From contig JAPVLO010000083.1 in the NCBI GenBank assembly GCA_027257055.1, positions 2,154,001-2,218,000 on the forward strand: a DNA stretch of 64,000 nucleotides, written 5' to 3'. Made by a program: the position numbers and the translations under genes. Below, piece after piece: positions 35,901-48,010 of this stretch. The DNA is from Cephalopachus bancanus (Eukaryota; Chordata; Mammalia; Primates; Tarsiidae). Under the pieces are notes generated by a model, which saw only the letters and a program-made list of their open reading frames with translations, did not search any database and was not told the DNA's origin. Every line of letters begins with the position of its first letter. The first letter of the stretch is position 1.

Positions 35901-36191
35901 CCCCTTTTTTCTGAGTTGGAGTCTCACTCTGTCGCCCAGACTGGAGTGCAGTGACATGCTCCTGGCCACCACAGACTTGACCTACTGGGCTCCAGTGGTC
36001 TTTCCACCTCAGCTTTCCAAGAAGTCAGAACTACAGGCGTGCACTACCACTCCTGGCTAATTTTTAATTTATTGTAGAGGCAAGGTCTCGCCAAATTGCC
36101 TGGGTGGGTCTCGAACCTGTGGGCTCGGGCAATCCATTTGCCATGGCCTCCCAAAGTGCTGGGATTACAGGCGGAGCCACAGAGCCTGGCC
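35901..36191 (-). mobile_element. Full-length dimeric Alu
   Basis: The T tract at 35905-35910 is followed by CTGAGTTGGAGTCTCACTCT and the 5' end GAGCCTGGCC. GATAACCCC at 35891 and GATAATCCC at 36192 form a target-site duplication with one mismatch. Confidence 0.94.
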
Positions 36192-36199
36192 GATAATCC

Positions 36200-38200
36200 C
36201 TTTTTAAAGACAAAAAAATAAAGACAAGTGAAGGAACACACGCTGTGAGCCTGAGTAGAGCAATTTTAGGAAAATTATGTCAGATGTTCCCAATTGCCTT
36301 CACAGACAAGAAGGCATACTCATCTGCAGAGTGATGGAAAGATGTGTGGTTGGAGACATGGGTGGGAGGAAACCTAGAGAAGCCTCTGTGGGGAGGGAAG
36401 TGGGGACTCAGAAAGACATTACCGAGAGGTTATGCCAAGTTGTAGTGAGACTGGAGAACATGGAGCTGGGGTTACACATGACTGAAATGGCCATCTTGGT
36501 GTCCAGATTGAGAGCAGGTAGAGTCAGAAGAGAGTGGAGGACTAGAAGAAGAAGGAGGAGGTGAGAGTCAATAGTGCTGAACGGAGTGAGAGGGGGTGCC
36601 CTACACACAAGAGAGGGGAGCAGGGGAAGACCAAGAAGACAAGATCCCATATTTGACACTAGGGACTGAGTTTCCAGCCACCATTTTGCCGATGGATAAC
36701 ACACAGAGAAAGGCCAGGATGAGTGCAGGAACTGTGAGGACAAGAGATGGGTGGTGGGTAACAATGATGGGGATAGCACTGGAGACCTTGAGAGCTGTGG
36801 GGCTGTGTCCAGCTAGTGATGTGAAGCTGGTGAGCAGTGGCTAGAGCTGGAACAAGTAGGGCTGACCTAGCTTCAGATCAGAGGGGTCGAGGCAGCAGTA
36901 GACACCCTGGCTTTGCAGTTCCTTGGTTCTCTCAGCACCAGTGACTTCTGTCTCTATATTATACTTGTACAACTCACTCACATAGCTAAAGCTTGACCTG
37001 GTCATGCTGTAAGGCTTCCCACTCCCATGACCTCAAACTTTGCCTTATTGCAGGCTTGTTTTTCTGGTGAATAAACTCCTCAGTTCTGTGACCACCACCT
37101 ATCTCCACCACCCAGTCCAGGGAAGCAGAGCCTGCAGATGGGCTCCAGAGTTACAATAGCAATGAGCACCATGAACCAAGTCATCACTCTAGAGTCCATG
37201 GAAGAGATGATAGCTACAGGTTTACTATAGCTTTCCTATAGAAGGCTGACATGGGCAAGTGGTTTTATGGTCTGGTACCAGAAACACCCAGGTCAATCAT
37301 AAAGGGAACAGAGTCAGAATCAGGAGGTGGAATATAAGGAAATGGGGATGGCCAGGGTGGGCAAAATGCTGCCAGGGCCCTCAATCAACTTTCTCATCTG
37401 GGTGAGGATATGGGCTTGCTGGTATGGAGTTCAGTTGGAGAACAGAGGAGCACAGATGTCTGTACAGATTGTCTACCTTCTTAGAAAAATGAGACAAGTG
37501 TACATTATACAACAGCTGTAGTATAGCACAACAGTGCCTTCTCAAACACTGGTACTGGCAGCTGCATAGACCTGTTGGAGTCTTTGTGAAGTCACACGAT
37601 GACACACTGTACCTGCTCCTTCTTTGGCTAAATAAATAAGGACTGTAATGTGGACTTACAGAGCATGACCGCATGGTCTGTTCCTGCCAAGCTGTAGCAT
37701 ACTTGAGGGTAATATGGCTAGGGTGTGCAGAACAGGATGACAGAAAGATGGCCTGGTCGACAGAAAATTGACTTTAGAAACAGGAACAAGTAAATTTCAG
37801 CGAGACTGGAAGATGGGAAAAGATAATTGTTAGAAGCAAGTTACATGGCTTTACCATAAAGTTCAGGCTACAGAATCAGGGAGCTACTATTTGGCACATT
37901 GACCAACATTCCTGTTCATGATAATGAAGTGATGATGCTTATCTTTAGAGTTAGTGAGTGGGAAGTCTTAATTATTTCTTAGAAGTTGCCAGTAGAAACA
38001 TATCTTTTCCTTTTAATAGGGATTGTAGTTGGTCAAGTACATTATACCAGTGCATCTACGAGCCTCATGATGGAAATTTCAATTTGTTAAAAGGTTAGTA
38101 TCATTATTGTGTTCAACAACCCAACATACCACAATTTTCCAAAAAGAACTCAGCTGAATGAAGTTTTTAAATCTACATAATTACTATATATGGTACATAC
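36200..38200. other. Intron, GA-rich in part, no recognised element
   Basis: The part at 36340-36780 is purine-rich, including AGAAGAAGAAGGAGGAGG near 36543-36560. It gives open frames of 82-123 codons on both strands that look compositional. No domain or repeat family recognised. Confidence 0.45.
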
Positions 38201-38208
38201 TAATTTAC

Positions 38209-39362
38209 TATATTTTTTTTTTTTCAAACTTTTAATTTTTTTATTTTAAAGATGTGGGGTACAATTCAGGGTTATGTATATAATTGTTCATTATGCAGAT
38301 ACCCTTGTTGATGAGGTATGTACCCCTTCCCCAGGCAGACTTCCACTACTGCCAATCCTGCTTCCCCGACCCCTCCTCACAGTTTTCCACTACTGCCAAT
38401 CCTTTTCTTATAGTATTATGATAAGTTCAAGGTCCGCTGATGAGGAAGAACGTGTGTTACTCAGTTTTTTGTTTCTGTGAAAGATCATTCAGTATTATAG
38501 AGTCTAAGTTCATCCAGGTTGCTGTGAAGTTCATGATTTTGTTCTTCTTTATGGCTGTGTAATATTCCATTGTGTATATGTATCACATTTAAAAAATCCT
38601 GTCCTCTTTTGATGGGCAGCACAGATGGTTCCATGTTCTTGCTACTGTGAACAATACTGCAATCGACATACATGTCCAGGTATCTTTTTTATAGAGTGAT
38701 TTGAGTTATTCTGGGTATATTCCCAGTAGGCGGATAGTGGGGTCATATGGAAGATCTATTTTTAGATCTTTTAGGAATCACCACACTGTTTTCCACAGAG
38801 GCTGTACTAGTTTACACTCCCACCCACAGTGGAGAAGTGTTCCCTTTTTGCCACATCCTCTCCAGTATCTGTTATTTTTTGTTATTGATGATAACCATCC
38901 TGACTGGAGTTAGGTGGTACCTCAGTGTAGTTTTAATTTGTGTTTCTTTGATGACTAGTGAGGCTGAGCATTTTTTCATTTATCTGTTGACTGCTTGTAT
39001 GTCTTCTTTTGAGAACTGTCTATTCATGTCTTTTGCCCACTTTGTAATGGGGCTGTTTATTTTTTTCTTTTCGGCACATTTGAGTTCTTTTTGTAGATCC
39101 TAGATGTTAGGCCTTTGTCAGACATACAGTTGGCAAATATTTTTTCCCAGTCTATGGGCTGTCTCCCCGCTATCTTGATGGTGTCTTTGGCTTTGCAGAA
39201 GCTTGTCGGTTTGATGAGGTCCCACTTGTCTATCTTATCTCTTATGATCTGGGTACATGGGGTTTTCATCAGGAATTGGTTGCCAGTTCCAATTTCCATA
39301 AGACTGTCTCTTGCATTTTCTAAGGTTCTTATAGTTTGAGGTTTTACATTTAGGTCCTTAAT
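38209..39362 (-). mobile_element. 5'-truncated L1, about 1.15 kb
   Basis: A T-rich end at 38209-38244 is followed by AAGATGTGGGGTACAATTCA. The 3' UTR contains a 44-bp repeated unit (TTCCACTACTGCCAATCC at 38341 and 38385). ORF2 C-terminal sequence runs to about 39362. ORF2 words such as [11 protein letters not shown] appear on the minus strand at 39057-39299, but frames are broken. It is the longest L1 of this group in the window. Confidence 0.93.
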
Positions 39363-39788
39363 ATTAACACAATTAATTCATCTCCCAAATCAAATTTCAG
39401 AAACAAATAACATTTGCAGTTGTATTTTCTAGGAGAAATTGAATAAAATTCATTCAGTATCTACCATGAGGCATGTATTGTTTCTAGCGAACACTGAACT
39501 GGGAACATAAAGAACCAATTTCATTTAAATAATGTACTTTATTTTGGCTGGGAAATCATCTCCATAACTTAAATACTAAATGAAGGGGACTAAATTAACT
39601 TTCCCATAGTTCAATTTAGTAAAATGCCAAACTGTAACACTGACACCCTTCTGCTTTGAAAAGTTATTTTGACATATCTGAAACTAATCCCCCAACTGCC
39701 CTTGATAGTCAACTGTTGGCAAATACAACTAGGAGAAAAGGCTCCAATGCAAAAGGAGAAGTGTATTTTGAATATTAAGAGGAAACTT

Positions 39789-40079
39789 CAGTCATCTGTC
39801 ACCTAAGAAAAGGGATATGCCCTGAGAAATGCATTGTTAGGCAGTTTTGTCGTACAAACATTATAGAGTATATTTACACAAACTTCAACGGTGTAACTTA
39901 CTAGGTTATAAACTTGTACAGCATGTTACTATACTGAATACGGTAGGCAATTGTAACACAATGGTAAGTATCGTGTAGCTAAACATAGACAAGGTACAGT
40001 AAAAATATGGTATTATAATCTTATGGGACCATCATTGTATAAGGGGGGGTCGGTCATTGACTGAAATGTTGCATGACTG
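39789..40079. mobile_element. Non-autonomous DNA transposon with CAGTCAT terminal inverted repeats
   Basis: It begins CAGTCATCTGTCACCTAAG and ends GAAATGTTGCATGACTG, so the outer bases are inverted repeats. The interior words GAAATGCATTGTTAGGCAGT, CTGTACAGCATGTTACTATA-like sequence and GTACAGTAAAAATATGGTAT are those of a well-known old primate/mammal MER element. I do not name the family. Confidence 0.75.
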
Positions 40080-40293
40080 TGGTTCACTTCTGGGAGATGG
40101 TCAAAAGTTGGTGAGAAATGGACTTGAGGGGAAAGAGATGCTCAAACCCCATATCTTCCCACAGCAGCACAGAGGTCACCTTCCAAAGGGAAACTGGGGC
40201 TCATAGACTAACTCCAGAGAATGTTCTTTGATAGGCTTCACTGTCACGTCTCAGAGTAGAACTGAACTTATGGTCAAGAATAAAAGCAAGAGA

Positions 40294-40314
40294 TTTGTTG
40301 TTGTTGTTGTTGTG
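40294..40314. repeat. (TTG)n microsatellite
   Basis: About seven TTG units. Confidence 0.9.
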
Positions 40315-40584
40315 TTTTGCTCTTTTAAGAACACTATCAAATCACTATCAAAGGTGTCATTGGGGAAAATTCATGAGAGTCAAGCCTTCAGTGTGACTAG
40401 AGGGAAGATATATTTCCAAAAGAAAACAAAAAGTAGAGTTTATTTCAACGACAAATATATTTGTCTTTATCTTTTAGAATAAATTTTTTTCTGAAGCAAA
40501 ATAGCTGTTATGTTATCCCTACTTGGAATTATCTTTTATCTACCAAAGATTTCAATGTTGTCAATATCATTTAAAACAAAACAA

Positions 40585-40889
40585 GCCAGGCTCGGTGGCT
40601 CAGCCTGTAATCCCACGCCTTTGGGAGGCTGAGGTGAGTGGATTGTCTGAGCCTGCGGGTTTGAGACCCGCCTGGGCAGCGAGACCTCATCTCTACAATA
40701 AATCAAAAAATCAGCTGGGCGTGGTAGCGCGCGCCTGTAATTCCGGCTACTCGGAAGGCTGAGGCAGAAGGATCGCCGGAGCCCAGTAGGTCGAGGCTGC
40801 GGTGGCCGGGAGCGGCCACTGCACTCCAGTCTGGGCGACAGAGTGAGACTCCAACTCAAAAAAATAAATAAATAAATAAATAAATAAAT
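40585..40889 (+). mobile_element. Young full-length dimeric Alu with target-site duplication
   Basis: It runs from GCCAGGCTCGGTGGCTCAG to a tail of about seven AAAT units (40861-40889). CpGs are well kept (GGTAGCGCGCGCCTGTAATT). AAAACAAAACAA at 40573-40584 and 40890-40901 flanks it. Of all copies it is the cleanest example of the local Alu subfamily. Confidence 0.97.
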
Positions 40890-41279
40890 AAAACAAAACA
40901 AAATAGTTCCCTAAATGGGTAACCAGAGCAAATTCCTTACTAGCCTCATTAATAAGAGCAGAAGAATCCAATTGTTTTGGACAGACTTTATTCATATAAA
41001 CTTTCTTAAAATGTGCTGCCCTTCAAATGGCTTGATAACATCAATTTCCTTAGCTTAGGCTTTGAACAACCAAATGTTGCTATCTAAAAGTTTCTCCATT
41101 TACTGTTATAAAATAGATTTATGTAACACAAAAGTTTCTTTGTATTCTAAATTTCAATGAGTTATGACTTCCAAAATTGTAGATGAATACATTTTCAAGA
41201 GATCTGACATCTGATGAGTCAAAAAGAAGGAAGGAAGAACTAAAAACAAATAGGATAGCACAGAAAAGAGTAGCAGCCA

Positions 41280-41452
41280 TTATATTAGTATTTGGGGATT
41301 TGAATGCTGGTTACACCACTTAGTTATGCAACCTAGGACAGCACTTACCCACTCCGAGTCTAAAAATGAGAGTATTGAAAGATAAAATGAAAATATGTAC
41401 AGTGCTACATTTGACATAAAGCAGGCACTAAGTAAATGCTAATTATTATGCT
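41280..41452 (+). mobile_element. MIR SINE
   Basis: GGATTTGAATGCTGGTTACA, CCACTTAGTTATGCAACCTA, GGCACTAAGTAAATGCTAAT and TATTATG follow MIR order to the 3' end. Confidence 0.88.
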
Positions 41453-41868
41453 TTAAAAAACTTTGAATCAATGAAATTTCCTTTTATGAAGAATCAACAC
41501 AGGTAACCTTGAGTTTCTTCATATAATCAAAGTAGCAACATACCCTTACTTTGTCTATTATATGTAGTATGTAAAGATTCAAAAATATCATTTGTCTCTC
41601 TTATGAAGACATTATCCTTCTTTTAAAAATTGACTGGGTATGTTCTAACTAGAAAATACACATAGCTGAACATAAAAAGCATAATTCAGGTCTCAATCAA
41701 CACAGCAGAAACAACTTTGGGGCTTTCACTTCTACTAGAATTATTTACAATTGATGTTATTCATATCTCTACTATCCACTTTTTAGAGCTCTTCCTTGAA
41801 CATTCAAAGTCCTCCAGAATTCTCAGTTATCACCTTGGGGCAAAGGTTCCACTATTCTGCCAGGTAGA

Positions 41869-41950
41869 AATCGCCTGTATTTCTTCCCCCTTTCCTGCCA
41901 TTCCCTGAGAATCACCTGTATTTCTTCCCCCTTTCCTGCCATTCCTTGAT
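41869..41950. repeat. 41-bp tandem duplication
   Basis: Two copies of a pyrimidine-rich unit, each containing CCTGTATTTCTTCCCCCTTT and CCTGCCATTCC, start at about 41869 and 41910. Confidence 0.95.
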
Positions 41951-42089
41951 CGTTCCCCACCAATTTTTCTTTCTTTTCTTTCAACATCTTTCAGATTTGC
42001 CATTTCCTTTCCATTTCCACTGATTTTCTAGCAGGTCTATATTAACTCACAACTGTACTCATTGACTAACTCCAGCCTCTTGACTTAAT

Positions 42090-42625
42090 CCTGTGTGCTA
42101 CCGACAGCCTTCCTGGAATGCCACTTTTGTGTATTCATACCTTGCCTAATAACTTACATGGTTCCCTATGGCCTAGTCCAACAGGACCAAAAATGTGTCT
42201 TGGGTTTCGTATCATCCATAATCCATCCTCATTCCAACTATCATTTTGGGTCCTGCCCTTTCCCAAACCAGACTCTTTGTGAAGGCAAGTGGAGTTAAGG
42301 CACTCACCCTCACATGATCCTGCTCATTACTTCCTCTGTGCTTTACTTGTGCTGTTTCTTCCTCTCGGAAAATTCTCTCTCCAAAGTAAGTCTAGATCTT
42401 ATGCAAAGCCAGAAATTTTACCGGGGAATTTTGGCTGTTTCTCTTCTCCGAGTTCCACTTAGATTAGCACTAATTCTCCTTTAATTATTACACATATTTT
42501 ACCTCTTTAAATAAATTGTAAGCTTCCAGTGAGTAAGATAGGCTGGGAAATGCGTCATTTTTAAAAATGTATCTGCCTTCAGCCCAGAGTCTATATTCAA
42601 TAAACATCTGACTCAATGAAACACG
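42090..42625 (+). mobile_element. L2 LINE 3' region
   Basis: GTTCCCTATGGCCTAGTCCA, CTGTGCTTTACTTGTGCTGT, AATAAATTGTAAGCTTCCAG and TTCAATAAACATCTGACTCA follow the sense order of the L2 3' region. Confidence 0.75.
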
Positions 42626-42639
42626 AACAGATGCTGGCA

Positions 42640-43060
42640 CATAGCTTCCTAGTTACCTTTCTAGTGTTCTTTCTCCTCTTCTGCCTAATCAATTCTCTGA
42701 TTTTATCTGGGATAACAATATGCCCAAGAGAAAGGCTACAATTTTCAACCTTCTTCATAACTTGGTGAGGTCCTGGCAGAAATCATTAGGTGAGGCTTCA
42801 AAGAGATTACTTTAAATGTGGCTAACTCAGCGGGCAGACATGTCCTTTTTTGCCCTTCCTAACTTCCTTCTCCTTCCTGCCTGAAAGCTAGATGTATGGG
42901 GGAGATCTGGTAGCCGTTTTGCACAGTGATGTGACTCTGCAAAAGGATGGAAGTCACAAAGGACTGAGAAACCATAAGACTGAAGGAGCTTGGGTCACAG
43001 ATGGTATTGGAGACCTAAACTCCTGGTATGTTTGGGAAGTAGGGGTGGGGGCAGGGATCC
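42640..43060. mobile_element. Ancient interspersed repeat, family not assigned
   Basis: TCCTTCCTGCCTGAAAGCTA, GGATGGAAGTCACAAAGGAC and GACTGAAGGAGCTTGGGTCA are words of an old repeat type also suspected at 26740. Confidence 0.4.
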
Positions 43061-43564
43061 TATTACTCGCATAGTATAGACACAATTTCTAACTTATATT
43101 GGTGCCAATAAAGAAGGAGACTTACATATAAGATGCCATAAAAGAGGAGAACTTTTACTATAGAACAGAAAGAAATGACAAAAGGTCTGAAAACTGGACA
43201 GAAGACATGGCATGCCAAGTGCACACGGCACTTCCAGCCTCGTGCACCAGGAGTGGAAACCTGCTCTGGGAGGCAGGAGGATGTGGCTAGTTCATTCTCC
43301 CTTGTCTTGCCAGAGGAGGTTGACCCCTGGATATTAAGAGGGAACAAATTGCCAGAACACATGTTTGGCATCATATGAGGTGGAGCCTGACTAAAACTAC
43401 ACAGAAATCCTTAGTTGAAAAATCCATAGTCAAGGAAAGACATTCACAAGTGCTGTCAATCCAGGGTGAGGATCCTAATCAGGCAGGCTATTGTATGATG
43501 GAAACTGACCTAAGGAGGATGAGGCTTATCAGAACTTTACAGTGAACACCACTAGCAGTTGCTG

Positions 43565-43680
43565 CACCTACCACTCATGGAGCTAGTCGGTGTACTATTC
43601 CCTTCACTTACATTCTTTTTACTTAGTTATGAAAACAGTCCCACAAGGTCAATATTATAAATCTCACTTATACAACTCAT
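43565..43680 (-). mobile_element. MIR-like fragment
   Basis: CCCTTCACTTACATTCTTTT, CAGTCCCACAAGGTCAATAT and TATAAATCTCACTTATACA resemble the complement of a MIR middle region. Confidence 0.45.
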
Positions 43681-43689
43681 CTAGAGGCA

Positions 43690-44310
43690 TCATTTTCTAA
43701 TTTGTATACATTTAAGGGGTACAAGTTTTTAAACATTTTGACACACATTTTATTCTTCCTCTCTCTCACTCCATATAGATGTATGTGTGTGTGTAGATGA
43801 ATTAATAGATATCTAAGACACAAATGATCTGCTGAATCACTTGAGATTTAGTTAAAGACAGCATGAGGCTTCATCCCTAAATACTTCAGCATATGTATCT
43901 TAAGAGCAAGGATATTCTGCAACATTACCAAATGCTATCATTTCTTTCACAAAATGTAGCATTGGTACAATGATACTACCTAATATTCAGTGAACATTCA
44001 AATGTCTTCAATTGTCCTAATAAATGTCCTTTGTAGTTTGTTTTTTGCATCCAGTTCTACATATTACATTCAATTGTCATGTCTTTCTAGTATCTTTTCA
44101 TCTCAGATTTCCAACCTCTTTTGTCAAGACATTGACCTTTCTGGAGAATACAGATCAGTGATTTGTAAAATGTCCCACAATTTGAATTCGATTGGTTCCT
44201 TACCATTTGGGGGGGTGTGTTAAAGATAAACATTTTTGATGAAAATTCTACATAGGTGATGTTGTGTCCTTTTCAGTGTGTCACATTAGGAGGCATGATG
44301 TCAGCCTGTC
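43690..44310. mobile_element. Old L1M-class fragment
   Basis: TACATTTAAGGGGTACAAGT, ATTGGTACAATGATACTACC, ATTCAATTGTCATGTCTTTC, GTGATTTGTAAAATGTCCCA and ATAGGTGATGTTGTGTCCTT follow a remembered old L1 3' region. Strand is not assigned. Confidence 0.6.
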
Positions 44311-44319
44311 TCAGTTTAA

Positions 44320-45300
44320 GCGGGCAAAGATACAGACTTTAATGTTCTACAATATAAAGTCAGCTATTTTGAAGGCATCTAATTTATGAACATGTTAATC
44401 CAACTTTAATCAGGTTAGTAACAATGTATGCAGCATTCATCTTCTTGTCACACCTTAAGAACACATCATACCTAATTTACAACTCCCCTTAGAGAAACAA
44501 GAGTGAAATTGTCTGACAATTTGTTCCTGCTAATGTGAGAGCACAGCCTCATTCCTGTTTCCTCCCATGCATATTTGCTGGAAGCTGGGTACAAGTGGGT
44601 ACCAGCAAACCAAATCACATTAAACTGGGTTGCCCAGAGAAGGAATAAGGAAGAGAAAAAGACAAATCTGAAACACAATCCCTGGGCACTCAATCATTTC
44701 CATTTTATTTTACCTAATGAGGCAGGAGTTAAAATGTTGACCTGATCAGAGTCAGATGGAAGTCTTAGAGTAGGGGACCCCCACTGCCCTCCTGTCCCGA
44801 CACCCTTTGTTACCACCAAGTGAGCTGAGACCAGGCTGTGAACCATGTAAATAGAAGGCTTCCAGGTTAATGAAAAGCTTCAGCACCATTCGAAAATCTG
44901 GAGAGAGGGTCATGCCGTCTCCTAATCCAAAGAAACTTCATGCGGCTCAGTAATAAAGTTTAATGAATGCTGGTCATTTTGAATCATGATCCTGAAAGAC
45001 TGGCCAAGGGCTAATAGTTTCCTTACAGAATCTCTCCTTTAGCCAGGACACAGCAAGAACTCTCAAGCTGCAGAGTCGTACATGAAATGTAATATTCCAT
45101 ATGTCCAAATCCAAGGGGAAGTTTTTGAAAAGCGCAGTAAACATCTCTCACAACCTGATGTTTTTATTAGGTGATGGCATGCTTTGTGTTGCATTTCATT
45201 AATTATCTGCAAAAGGAACTTTCTTTCAACGCCATGTCAGATTTGACCTATTGCAATCATGTAACATGGTATAAAGCCAGGCTGCAAAGTAGCTTCTCCA
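44320..45300. other. Repeat-poor intron
   Basis: No transposon recognised. The part around 44880-45020 has several CpGs in a unique-looking context and could be conserved. Not demonstrable here. Confidence 0.4.
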
Positions 45301-45311
45301 TTTTTCCAGGG

Positions 45312-45461
45312 GCATATGCGTGTAATGCAACCTAATGATATAACAAAAACTGACCCTGGAGCAATTCACATCTCTTGGGGAGTTAAGCATATGTGTGTAA
45401 TGCAACCTAATGATATAACAAAAACTGACCCTGGAGCAATTCACATCTCTTGGAGAGTTCA
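45312..45461. repeat. 75-bp tandem duplication
   Basis: Two adjacent copies, 45312-45386 and 45387-45461, start GCATATGYGTGTAATGCAAC and differ at only a few positions. Since 75 is a multiple of three, a minus-strand open frame (45226-45465) contains the same 25-residue unit twice. That frame is a by-product. Confidence 0.97.
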
Positions 45462-45469
45462 GCATGGAT

Positions 45470-46625
45470 TTGTTTCATATTAATTTTAAAATATGATTAT
45501 TCTAATTTCTTAGAATACCAATGGGTGGATGTCCGAAAAAAGTATTATTTTCATAGTGGGTGAAAAAACTGAATAGAAAAATATAAAGATGAAACACTAT
45601 TTTTATGCAGACAGATTCACATCCTTGAAATTCATTTAAAAATGAACTAGAAAGTATATTCCAGCAACCTAGTACATGGACTTAGAGATGCCATATCTTA
45701 GAACATAAATCATGCTCTAAAAAAATTTTTCCTTATACACAGCAGAAGTCTAAAATATGCCCAGCCATGTATGAGGCATTGCGATTTTTAGGAAGGCAGA
45801 AAAATTTTCCACATTTAAAAATAGTCTTAAACTGAATGATTTCAAATACAATTTCTATAGAAGGATACATATGATCCAGTTGATGGCCAAATGTCATCTT
45901 TGCCTTAAACTCCTCTTTCAGCAAGTAGGACTTGCTATCAGCTTCCACCTATTCTTGTAAAACCATTAGCTTGGATTTTAGACAGTCTCTTGACAGGCGA
46001 GTCTGGGAATTCAATGTAAATATGGATTTGAAGATTTATGGGGCGGGATCTTGTGATCGCACACCGGCGCTTCTCCAGTTTTCCAGAGATCATAATTCCT
46101 GCCTCTGTTTATTATTCAGTTTATGGTTGGAGTATAACAGATGATTCATTTTTAATGTGATAAATGTTTGGGGGTTTGTTTGAGGGAAATAAAAGTTTAT
46201 CGTTCAGCACTGGACATGGATAGTAAACTGGAGTGTAAGGCAATATATTTCTAAAACATGGTGATTAGGATATTTATTCACTCCTTTATACCCAGGGCCC
46301 CAGTGAAGAGTGACTGATAGTGTTTACGTTTAAACCCTCGAACCACATTACTTTGCCTTGTAACTTAGTGAACTTTCTAGAAGGAATTTTAATTTTCTCA
46401 AAAAAAATTAAAACTGCTACTTTCTAGTTGTGGAAGAAATTTATAGTATCTTATATGACACAGCACTTGCTAACTCTATACAAAGCATTAGAGAACAAGA
46501 CACGATCAAAATGAAGTATCTCTGATCCATAAGACCGTCAGTCTGTGAAGAAAAAAATGAATGCCAGAAACACATCATAGTCTCCATTATCCAGATTATT
46601 TTTACAGCAAGTCAGATTTTTGTTT
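45470..46625. other. Intron without recognised feature
   Basis: AT-rich sequence with a small CpG island-like patch near 46041-46072 (GGGGCGGGATCTTGTGATCG). No coding evidence. Confidence 0.5.
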
Positions 46626-46629
46626 AACT

Positions 46630-46800
46630 CATGTACCACCCATTCAACAACAATGAATTGAGCATATATTAAATGTCAGACACAGGTCTAGTCCTGGTGA
46701 TACAGGAGTGAGCAAGACAAAGACTGTCTTGCTGACTTCTGTATCACTAAGTTTGCATTCTAGGGAAGGAGATGAACAATAAACAAATAGGCAAATACAT
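46630..46800 (-). mobile_element. L2 LINE 3' end
   Basis: CATTCAACAACAATGAATTG, TCAGACACAGGTCTAGTCCT, GGTGATACAGGAGTGAGCAA and TTGCATTCTAGGGAAGGAGA match the complement of the L2 terminus. Confidence 0.82.
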
Positions 46801-47076
46801 GCACAAGTCCTAATCTCTTTCCACAATTCCCAAATCCAAATGCTTAAAAAAAATCCCCAAATCATAATTTCCCCCTGTTTGTGGTAAACTCATTTGGTGG
46901 CAAAACCTTACCTGAAAAGAGGTGAGACTAATCTATACTCCAATATAAATCGATATTCCATTCAATATGAATGTTTGTAAGTCTAGCTGCAGCATTATTG
47001 TTTGATTACGGCGTGCTGTTCCAGACCCTGTTGGGGAGTTTTGTAACATACATAATAAGTAAGTGCACCATATACT

Positions 47077-47378
47077 ATTTTTTTTAACTCTGTCACCCAG
47101 GCTGAAGTGCAGTGGCACGCTCATGGCCACCACTCATGACCACTGCAGCCTCAACCTGCTGGGTTCAGGGGATCCTTGTGCCTCAGCCTTCCAAGTAGCG
47201 CTGCAACCATAGGTGCACGCCACCACATCCAGCTAATTTTTTGATTTATCATAGAAACAAGGTCTCACCAAGTTGTCCAGGCTGGTCTTGAACCCCTGGA
47301 TGCAGGCAATCTTCTCACTTCTGCCTCCCAAAGCGCTGGGATTACAGGCATTACAGTCATGAGCCACCGTGCCCAGCT
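47077..47378 (-). mobile_element. Old dimeric Alu with target-site duplication
   Basis: CTCTGTCACCCAGGCTGAAG to GAGCCACCGTGCCCAGCT resembles an AluJ-type element, not the local young subfamily. It contains a duplicated GGCCACCACTCATGACCACT stretch. CCATATACT at 47068-47076 and 47379-47387 flanks it. Confidence 0.93.
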
Positions 47379-47639
47379 CCATATACTTTTATAAAACACA
47401 AAAATTTCTGAATTCTGAAACATATCTGTCCCTAAGACCTTTGGTTAAGGAATTTAGATCTGTATACCATAGTGTTAGGTAGTAAATGAATAGCTGCATA
47501 GATGAATGGATGAATAAAAAAAGGTTTAGATTTTTTTTCAGGTGAATCTGATAATTCTGTTAAAACACTCAGCCATAGATTTATACATTTTTTCCATGTC
47601 TGCAACCTAAAACCAAGTTATTTGGTAGTTACTGGCACT

Positions 47640-48010
47640 AATAGTCATTGGTTTATTGTCCTCATTTTTACAACCTACAGTCTAGTAGGATAACAGAAGA
47701 ATGTTACATACTGTGATAAATGCCACAGTCACCTTATTCTGCCTGGGAGAACTGGGCAGAGGAGGTGACATCTGAGGAGCGTTGAAAGATGAGGAGGTGT
47801 TTGCCAGGCAGAAAAGGTGAGAGAGGACCCTCCGGGAGGTAAACTTCTATGTTCAAAGGCTTCTAGAATTTGAGAAGGGCATGCCATGTTTGGGGAAAAG
47901 GTGAGAAGGTCATTGTGGCCACAGCAGAGGGGGCATGGGGGTAGATAGTTATGAGGTGGGAAAGACTGGAGTTGTAAGGCCTGTCTGCAACCTTGGACAT
48001 TTGTATAGGA
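47640..48010 (-). mobile_element. L2 LINE fragment
   Basis: CAACCTACAGTCTAGTAGGA, GTGATAAATGCCACAGTCAC, GAGGAGGTGACATCTGAGGA and AAGGCTTCTAGAATTTGAGA lie in the antisense order of L2 3' sequence. Confidence 0.75.

Noticed and set aside
36408..36779. 123-codon minus-strand frame opposite plus-strand frames
   Set aside because: The purine-rich tract yields open frames on both strands by composition. No domain is visible.
45226..45465. Minus-strand frame with an internal 25-residue repeat
   Set aside because: It is explained by the 75-bp tandem DNA duplication, and nothing else supports coding.
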